From positions 6,235,001-6,299,000 of the forward strand of contig NC_053411.1 in assembly GCF_016859285.1 (NCBI RefSeq): 64,000 nt of DNA, given 5' to 3'. How positions within the stretch are numbered: position 1 is the stretch's first letter; every line of letters starts with the position of its first letter. Position numbers and translations under genes: made by a program. This DNA comes from Xiphias gladius. Its lineage: Eukaryota > Chordata > Actinopteri > Istiophoriformes > Xiphiidae. Shown one piece after another: positions 45,927 through 64,000 of the stretch. The notes under the pieces are model-generated. The model did not search any database and had not been told where the DNA came from. It saw nothing but the letters and a program-made list of their open reading frames with translations.

Positions 45927-48664
45927 TCACTGTTCCTGCTGCATATCCTGCTCCTGGTTAAGAACGTATACGGATTGTTTGATTCATTGTTTGTCTTGTG
46001 CTCAACTGGGAATTATTGGAGAAAGTGAACTGGGAATTAGTGAATGGATTGGCAGATGATGGATCTGTGAATTCACCTCTGATTACTTTTGGATTATCGT
46101 GGACTGCATTTATTGTTAAACAGTTCATTTCTTTACCTGAGTGGGGCTTTGAAAAAGACAAATGTTTGGCATTTGGTTTTTAATCCTATCGGTCATCTCC
46201 TGAAGAGAAAAGCCATCCTAAAGCTGAATTAACTTAGCACTAATAATTTTAGAAAGTAAAACATATATTCTTATTTTTCTTTTCACTGCAGAGAGGACGC
46301 GTCAGCTGCAGAAACTGAGAAAGCAGCAGTTAAAAGAAATCTGTGCTGGTGACAAAAACACATTTTCTGAGAGGAAGCACAGTTTGGAAGACATGAGTGA
46401 AGACGAGCTGAAGAACCTCATTGTGGATGACACTCACGGCATCATCTACTGTTACATTCCCAAGGTGATATAGACATGAACATATACAACACACTTCACG
46501 ACTGTTTAAGAACATGCTTGGTTTAGTCTTCTCAACCCAGGAAATAAATTCTTTTACTGAGCATTTTGGGCCTAAACAGTACTTACTTTATTGAATTTGC
46601 ATTTGAACCCATCATATACCCATTTTGCTGTTTCAGAGTAAGTCACCGAAATCAATTATCTGCACTATCCGTAGATCGCCTATTACTTACACAGCGCCAC
46701 CATCAGGTTAAAATCAGCTCAGGAGGTAAAATGGGAGGTCAGCGGTTTGATCCCCAGGCTCCTCTAGTCCACATGTCGAAGTGTCCTTGGGCAAGATACT
46801 GAACCCCAAAATTGCCTCTGACGTATCATCGCAGTGCGAATGCGTGTGTATAGAAAGCGCTGTCTGGATAGAAAGTGGCTGTATGAATGTGCGTGTGAAT
46901 GCGTGAACGGGGCAGTAGTGGGAATACTCCAACAAAAACGCTATATAAGTGCAGTGCAGTCCATTTACAATAAACTAAGGTGGTGAATATGGTAAACATT
47001 ATACCTGTTTAACATCACCATCTTGGCATTGTTATTGTGAGCATGTTAGCATCCGGCCATTAGCCTTTAGCTTAATGTGTGGCTGTGCCTCACAGAGCAA
47101 CTAGCACGGCTTTAGATTCTTGGTCTTCTTCATATCTGCAGGTGGCATGTACCAACTGGAAGAGGGTTATGTTTGTCCTGAACCAGGGCGAGCCATATCA
47201 AGACCCCATGTCCATATCTGGTGACTTGGTCCACGTCCCCAACAAGTTCACTACTCTAAACAGTTTCCCATTAATAGAGATGAAGGTCAGTCCATACTAT
47301 GACATCAGAAGTGTCCTTAAACTTACAAACCGCACACACAGTTGGTTATTTCATCCCATTAGTAGTTGATTCAATTAGAATACGGTTAGTGTGACAGAGG
47401 GTTCATGTATACTTATTTGCTGATTACAGGCAAGGCTGAAGCACTACACCAAGTTCCTGTTTGTCCGGGAGCCATTTGTACGTCTCATCTCTGCCTACCG
47501 AGACAAATTCCAGCGGTACAATAAGTACTACTATCAAAACTTTGCCCGGGACATTCTGCGTCTCTATGGCAACCAGCCTGATTCACCAGAGACAGTGGAC
47601 GAAGCCTTTGTATCAGGCGTGCACCCCTCATTTTACAACTTTATTCAGTACCTGCTGGACCCACAGACAGAGAACGAAGAGCCCTTTGAACCCCACTGGA
47701 AGCAGCAGTACCGCTTGTGCCACCCCTGTCTCATACAGTAAGGTCATTTTGTCAGAAGGGTTGAAACTGTAAAGGTCATGACTTCTGTGTTATTGACCTG
47801 AAGAGGAATTACCATTTTAGACATACTCACAAAATACGCACGTTGGGTTTTTTAAAGGCTTATTCTAATATTTCTAAAGACTCAATGTATTTAAACAACA
47901 AAAAACGAACAAAATAAAAGGAATTTTATCATTACCGCAGCAGAATTATAGTGAAATGGAAAGAGCTTGGAAACAGCTTATATCTTGTGTCTTTCCTTGT
48001 GGCATTTTAAAGTTGCACCACAGTGATATAGTATATAAAGTTGGGGGACTTATGAGAGACAGATTTTAAAAAGAATGGTCAAAACTGATGCCATTGAGGC
48101 TGAGATATCCTGACTTTTACTTCCTAGTATGGGTCAAGCTCCAAAAACTCTGGATCCTATAATTCCCATAATGCAACTTGATCACATCTCTTTGTTACAT
48201 ATATGTTATTATGACATTGTCAGGGTAATTTTATCGGACTTCAGAAAGCTCCCTCAAAACAATGCTTTCACAAGCTGAATAGTACTTCTCATGATGAGTA
48301 AATGGATCTTGATGTGTAAAATTGTTGGAATACCCCATTAACATCCACTAATCAGCAACTAATTCAATGTTAATAAATAACAGTATTTTCATCTAGAGGC
48401 TGACAGTTAGTTTTTCTTCTCAGGTATGATTTTGTTGGCCACCAGGAGACTCTTCAGGAGGATGCCGAAGAGCTGCTAACGGTCTTACAGCTGCAGGATG
48501 ACATTAGGTTCCCCCCTTTCTATGAAAACATGACTTCCCCTGGTTCCGTGTTTGACTGGTTCAGAGAAGTGCCCCTAGAGGACAGGAGGAAGTTGTACAA
48601 ACTCTATGAGGAGGACTTCAGGCTGTTTGGCTATAGAAAGCCAGGCGAATTGCTTGATGGTTGA
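45671..48664 (+). CDS. Carbohydrate (chondroitin 4-O-type) sulfotransferase, CHST12-like, complete
   Basis: A Golgi type II membrane enzyme of the HNK-1/chondroitin 4-O-sulfotransferase family, which moves sulfate from PAPS to GalNAc of chondroitin/dermatan or related glycans. Exons 45671-45773, 46292-46464, 47142-47285, 47430-47737 and 48424-48664 join in phase to 322 codons plus stop. An N-terminal signal-anchor (residues 5-25, RGLLLPLGFLGSMFLIMLSF) precedes a short basic stem. The 5'-phosphosulfate loop IPKVACTNWKRVM is at about 90-102 and the 3'-phosphate site FVREPFVRLISAYRDKF at about 150-166. Conserved HWKQQYRLCHPC and YDFVGHQETLQEDAE follow, then the end LYKLYEEDFRLFGYRKP. The last segment fits CHST12 better than CHST11/13 or CHST8/9. 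The protein is shorter than human CHST12, and its coding region has introns where, as I recall, human CHST12 has none. The family is firm; orthology is open. Confidence 0.9.
45803..45925. repeat. (TG)n microsatellite in sulfotransferase intron 1
   Basis: About 60 TG units with CG and TA interruptions, starting about 30 nt after the exon 1 donor. Confidence 0.98.
46292..46464 (+). CDS. Sulfotransferase exon 2 (stem)
   Basis: 173 nt. It encodes the basic coiled stem (RTRQLQKLRKQQLKEIC), then EDELKNLIVDDTHGIIYC and YIPK, the start of the PAPS 5'-phosphosulfate loop. The acceptor is ttttcactgcag and the donor CCCAAG|gtgata. Confidence 0.93.
46735..46970 (+). mobile_element. tRNA-derived SINE in sulfotransferase intron 2
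   Basis: The sequence carries a Pol III B-box-like GGTTTGATCCCC (46744 on). It then has TGTCGAAGTGTCCTTGGGCA and ACTGAACCCCAAAATTG and ends in CGCTATATAAGTGCAGT...CCATTTA. I recognise this combination as a SINE family widespread in percomorph fish (AFC/V-SINE-like). The left end is uncertain (46700-46740). Orientation is the same as the host gene. Confidence 0.65.
47142..47285 (+). CDS. Sulfotransferase exon 3 (PAPS 5' loop)
   Basis: 144 nt, phase 0 at both ends. It encodes VACTNWKRVMFVLNQGEPY and NKFTTLNSFPLIEMK. The intron cuts the PAPS loop between K and V of PKVACTNWKR. Confidence 0.95.
47430..47737 (+). CDS. Sulfotransferase exon 4 (PAPS 3' site and core)
   Basis: 308 nt. It encodes KFLFVREPFVRLISAYRDKF (3'-phosphate binding), SFYNFIQYLLDPQTENEEPF and HWKQQYRLCHPC. 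The donor is CATACA|gtaagg, leaving phase 2. Confidence 0.95.
47738..48423. other. Sulfotransferase intron 4
   Basis: Intron of 686 bp. The part at about 48000-48200 resembles dispersed fish repeat sequence, but I cannot name the family. Confidence 0.5.
48424..48664 (+). CDS. Sulfotransferase exon 5 (C terminus)
   Basis: It encodes YDFVGHQETLQEDAEELL, one N-glycosylation sequon (NMT) and the C-terminal DRRKLYKLYEEDFRLFGY block. The stop TGA is at 48662-48664. Confidence 0.95.
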
Positions 48665-48780
48665 GATGAAGGCACGATTTGGAGATTTACACTGTTAATG
48701 CAGGACACAAATTGAGCAACTGAAGGACTAAAGATAATTTAATTAACAGGTAAAAGTAACACAAGTCAGAAAACTTGTAA

Positions 48781-48786
48781 AATAAA
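48781..48786 (+). terminator. Polyadenylation signal of the sulfotransferase gene
   Basis: AATAAA, 117 nt after the stop codon, followed by an A-rich then T-rich stretch. It is the first canonical hexamer downstream. Confidence 0.7.
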
Positions 48787-50197
48787 AAAAATGAATTCTA
48801 TATTAAACATTTCTATTTGAGTATTGGCCTGTGCCGTTTGCCTGTTAGGATAGGATGGTATAACTGAATCACAGAAATAGCCTTTGAAGTATCACGCTAC
48901 ATTCAGCAAATTCAGTACATGTGAATGGATTTTTGAGGTATATTCCATGTATTTCTATGTTTTAAAAGATAAACACACTCACTCGTCGACACAGACAACA
49001 TCACACACACACCTGTGTGAGGAAAATTGCACAGATACAAGGTGCAGACTTCACTGACAGTGAATCCAAAAGGAGCACAGGCCACCGTTTTGTTTCAAAT
49101 CTTTGACCTTTCTCACATATAGATTTTCACCAGACAGTATGGGAACAGTGATACCAGGTTAACAGCAACCTTTTTAGGCTTTATTACAAAACAACATGAC
49201 AAAAACAATACATTGTAAAGGTTGAAATCCACACTCACAAAACAAGGTGATGGTGGCTTTGTGTCGGGTAAGGTCCATTCTGCAAATGAAGTTCACATCC
49301 TTTGAAAGATCTTTTGCCTTCTGTCTCAGTAACTGTGAATGTGAACAGTGACACATCTGGGCAGCTGTCAGTTTCGTGTTATACCCTGTCAGTTTTCTAC
49401 ACTGGCACTAATCTGATAGGTGACCTTGAACCTATCATCCTCTTGACCTCTGTGGCAGTGCAGGCAGGAACAGCGCCGTCATGGTCACTGTAGGACATGT
49501 GATGGCTCTGCATTGATGGTGTGTATCTTTAGTCTCTGACAGTGACATCTCTCTGTTTGAAGCCCAGGACTGGGCAGTCTATGGTTCAGCAGTCCTTTGG
49601 TGCCTTTTGGACCCATGAAGGTCTGGGATTTCAGTGGTGTGTCAGAGAAAGAAATTGAAATACAGAGAGACAGAGAGAGGTGCTGAAAGATTCAAAGTGC
49701 ACTTTGCTTTAGCAGTGCCATTACAAGAAGAGAATGAGAGAGCAAACAACAACAGCAGTTAAGGGGAAAGACAATATGGCTTTTGTCCACACATGTGGAC
49801 ATTTCATCTTTGATTCTTTGTAGCATTTGAATTGCGTAATATCATGCTCACTTTCATGTCTACAGTCGACTTCAGACCGCTTATATTTACATTTTTATTT
49901 ACATCTGATACATTTATTTAGCCGTGGCTCTCATCCTGAGTGACTTACAATAAGTAGTCTATCCCAACACTGTAGCAGTTTTCTGTCTCGCAGTTCTCTC
50001 CATATGTAACATGTCTCTCTCAAATGCTTAGTCATGAACTTATCATATATTTCTCTTACATCTCTGTAGTCTCTCTTCATGCCACAGCTCCCATTCAAAG
50101 GCATTTGGCATTAGCCATTTCGCATTTCTCCCAGCAGTATTCAGTTTATTTGGAGGATGCATAATGGTGCAATCAATTGTAGAGTTATATCACCTTG
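48787..50197. other. Convergent intergenic region and semaphorin 3' UTR
   Basis: Between the convergent sulfotransferase and semaphorin genes. On the minus strand, AATAAA hexamers occur at 49913-49918, 49894-49899 and 49180-49185. The semaphorin 3' UTR is therefore probably 0.3-1.0 kb, leaving as little as about 0.4 kb between the two transcripts. Confidence 0.6.
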
Positions 50198-60985
<10,788 letters not shown>

Positions 60986-63900
60986 CTGGGGACCAGGGAA
61001 AAAAAGAGGGAGGAGTGAGATTTTTAAAATTTCAGAAGACAAAAGTCGACAGGAAACTGTAGACACAAAATCCAAAAAGAAACAAGATACATCTGTTTAC
61101 GGCCTCCTCCACCCATGTTTATGTGAGAACAGATGGTTGACAGGATAAGACAAATCAAACACCAGATTCCCAGCAAGAGGTTTACAGAGATAAATTGATG
61201 AGGGATGGAAGGATGAGAATAGGAGTGAGAGGGATGAGAGTAACCCTTGTTTCACCCTGCCCTCTCACACAGTCAGAGCTACAGATTAACTCCTTTAATC
61301 TCTCAGAGTCGATCTCTTTTTTGTGACTTTTTCTCTTTTCTTTTCTTTACATATACACAACCAACACTGTCTCTACTTTAAAGTCTATTACTCTGAAACA
61401 TCCTTCCATATTTCTGTCTATTTGCCTCTATTTTGAATATTGTTTCCTACGTACTAATTCAAAGTCAAATCCACTGCGGAGGGGAAATACAATACAATAA
61501 ATTATGCAAAATCATGATATATAATGAATAATGCATTATGCTTGCACATAGCACATAATGTGTAAACTCAGCTATATTTGTCGCTTTAATCTCAAAACTA
61601 TCACACGAACCAAAGAGCACAGCTGTGTACGGAACGTCTTTGGAGTGCTGGTGAGAGAGTGTGTGTTTATGTGTACACAGGCTACCTCTGTGTGTGTACC
61701 CCTACAACTCTGACCGGTACTGACCTTCACAGAAGAAAAAGCCAGGCATACTCAGAGAGAGAACAGAAAATTCACAGAGACAGTCTCATTTCCAATGAAA
61801 GTGGAACCAGTGAATGGTTTCTGAGCCGCAGCACATCCCAAACACACGCTCGCAGTCTCGGCACAGACAACAAAGAGAGGAACATGTTGCGCCACAGATG
61901 AATTCATCAGGGGATAGATTAAATACTAATGTTAATGAGTAAATCCTGCCATGTTAATTCAACCTCAAACAAACCAACAGGAGAAAAAACATATTACACA
62001 TTACTCATTACACATTACTCACTGTACTTGCACAATTTAACAATCAATGAAACATGACTAAAGACAGTAACAAAGACTAGAGCTGTGTTTGTGCACACAT
62101 ATATATGTGATAAGATAAAATGTTAATCATCACCTACACGCACGAAAACACTGACATGAATTTAATGATTATCTAGTAAACTTAACTGAATGAATAATTT
62201 TGATATTATTATTGAACTGACATCTGAACTGATAATCATATCAGGAATGCTTTCCTGCCAACTTGCTTCTATTTTGTTTGAGCATTTGAATTTTATGGAC
62301 AATTTATGGACGACACGTACCCGCAACAATCCGAAAATGCAATGTGTAGCATTTTAACGGATATTAAGATTTACAGCCTCTCAGTGATGACACAAAATGA
62401 TGATGATACTTTCCTGGAATCCCAGTTTACTGAGATTCCATAGTTTGAGTGTCTACAAGGAGTTGTAAATGAATGAACTTTATCTCTTAAGTAGCCCTAT
62501 CGTCTTCTATAAACACATAAACTCACACACACTCTCCTCTACTTAATGTGCAGGCATCAAACTTATTAATAACCCCATAAATATCAGACAAGAGAACAAA
62601 CAGCGTTCCTCTCGCATAATGGGATTTTCTCGCTTATGGGAAATCAAAGAAAGCACACACATGCACACAACTCTGTATTATTCTGCAGGTAGAGGTGAGG
62701 AGGTGACAGTCTAACACCTCAATAGGGGCATGTATTCAACAGCACAACAGAGAGGAGCAGAGGTTTCATGTACATTAACAAGATGAAATCATAATTTAAA
62801 CAACAACATTTATGTATTCACCTTCATCAAGATAATTGCTAAAAGGAAGATAACTAACAATTACTATTACTTGACACATGAAAGAGAAAATCTTTGGAGG
62901 AAAACCCTTTCAGGATCACAAATGGAATTTGGAGGCACATGACCCCCACTTTGGCAGCTGTCGACTAAAAGATTCAAACCAGTACAATCATCCTCTTTTC
63001 CTCTTATGGAGGATGGGAGTCAAAGTACCATATCAGGACGTCCTGATAAATGGCACTGACCTGCTGTGGACATGGTTTTCCACTTAGAGCCTGCCTGTGT
63101 CATTGTGTGAAATGAAAGAAGACCACAAGCCACTGGCATCTGCCTGTAACTGATTCACAGACAGTCCCCCCCCCCCTCTCCATCCAGACCCCCTCATCCA
63201 GTCAGTCAGTGCGAATCTGCTTCCCGTTACATTTCACATGAATGTCATTTCTCATTCACTGAGAAGCCATCGGCTCAGCTACAAACCTCCGGGCAGTCAA
63301 ACGTCGGGTGAGCTCTGATTTGCTCAAAGAGGGTTTCCCCTCCTCTGTGAGGAGGGAGATCGCAGTGTGTTAAAGCAGATGCGTATGGCAGAGGCCAACA
63401 CACACATCCACACACATTGTTTTACTCCTGCTCAAATACAATATAGCCACTGATGTAATGTGTGAATCTGTGAAGTGTCTTCATGTTGCCCTTGACTAAA
63501 AGTTATTGTAGATTAGTATCCTTCTTCCACTTATACACCCCGAGCTAATGAAATAAACACTTTCCTCCTAATTCTGTTGATCAAAGCTGACTTCAGTGAG
63601 ACTTGAGGGAGATGAGAAGGGAGGCAATAAAAACATTATAGACCCCTCTCTCATTCTATCTCCTTCTCCTTTTCATACTTTTGTCTTTTTGTTGCTTCTC
63701 TCTATCTGCTTTCATCCATCCGTCCTCTCTGCAGCTGCACATCCCCAAAAGACATCATTTCTTCAAACTGTCTTTACAGCGTGTTTCCTCTTGCTGGACT
63801 GATACACACATATAGAGCAAAGCAGACGTGAGCGTTAGTGACACAGGCCAGAGGCAATGTCTGGAGATTTGTCCTTGTAATCTGGTCTTTGCCGGCTGTG

Positions 63901-64000
63901 TAGGACATAATAAAACACACACACATATATATATTCGCATACACACATGCACATGGTGAGACCACCTGCTGTGAACCCTAATGTAGAGAGATGATTCCTA
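60986..64000. other. Semaphorin 5' intron / upstream region
   Basis: I searched the minus strand for a signal-peptide exon ending one base short of a codon before a GT donor and found none I would support. The stretch holds a G/C homopolymer (about 63167-63176), short CA runs and pyrimidine-rich patches (63640-63730). It is probably the intron upstream of exon A, or 5' UTR. Confidence 0.45.

Overview
This window is vertebrate nuclear DNA, almost certainly from a spiny-rayed (percomorph-type) teleost fish. Genes are split by GT-AG introns, (CA)n/(GT)n microsatellites are very dense, and fish-type Tc1 transposons and a tRNA-derived SINE are present. The protein-coding genes are orthologues of vertebrate families. 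I see no bacterial, viral or CRISPR content. All gene models were assembled by eye from exon homology, splice dinucleotides and reading-phase continuity; every exon junction listed keeps phase.

Layout, left to right. (1) 143-1733, minus: three exons of a urea transporter (SLC14A family) whose 3' part lies off the left edge. (2) About 1.7-29.4 kb: a long gene-poor stretch with a tRNA-Ala(UGC)-like sequence (4423-4494), two Tc1 remnants (one at 6467-7692 with perfect terminal inverted repeats and TA flanks), a probable solo LTR (13617-14052), a small MITE-like element (28382-28570) and several long CA/GT arrays. (3) 29626-37566, minus: a complete five-exon synaptotagmin-4 gene (472 codons plus stop) with a CpG-rich first exon. 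(4) About 38-45.6 kb: a spacer with two Tc1 fragments abutting in opposite orientation (about 42.74-44.38 kb). (5) 45671-48664, plus: a complete five-exon Golgi carbohydrate (chondroitin 4-O-type) sulfotransferase, 322 aa, CHST12-like. (6) 50198-60985, minus: fourteen exons of a class 4 transmembrane semaphorin, covering the sema domain, PSI, Ig-like region, TM and a cytoplasmic tail ending in a PDZ-type motif. The signal-peptide exon was not found and is either in 61-64 kb or beyond the right edge. The sulfotransferase and semaphorin genes converge on each other around 48.8-50.2 kb.

The genes do not form a pathway or operon; they are an ordinary vertebrate neighbourhood. SYT4 and SLC14A2 are both on human 18q12, so part of the order looks like conserved synteny (from memory, not checked).

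There is no convincing novel system here. The observations most worth a second look are: UG/GU repeat tracts sitting within about 30 nt of many splice sites, especially in the semaphorin gene; the altered calcium-ligand residues and a short insertion in the synaptotagmin C2 domains; an internally deleted Tc1 that keeps intact ends; and a few unassigned exon-like segments.
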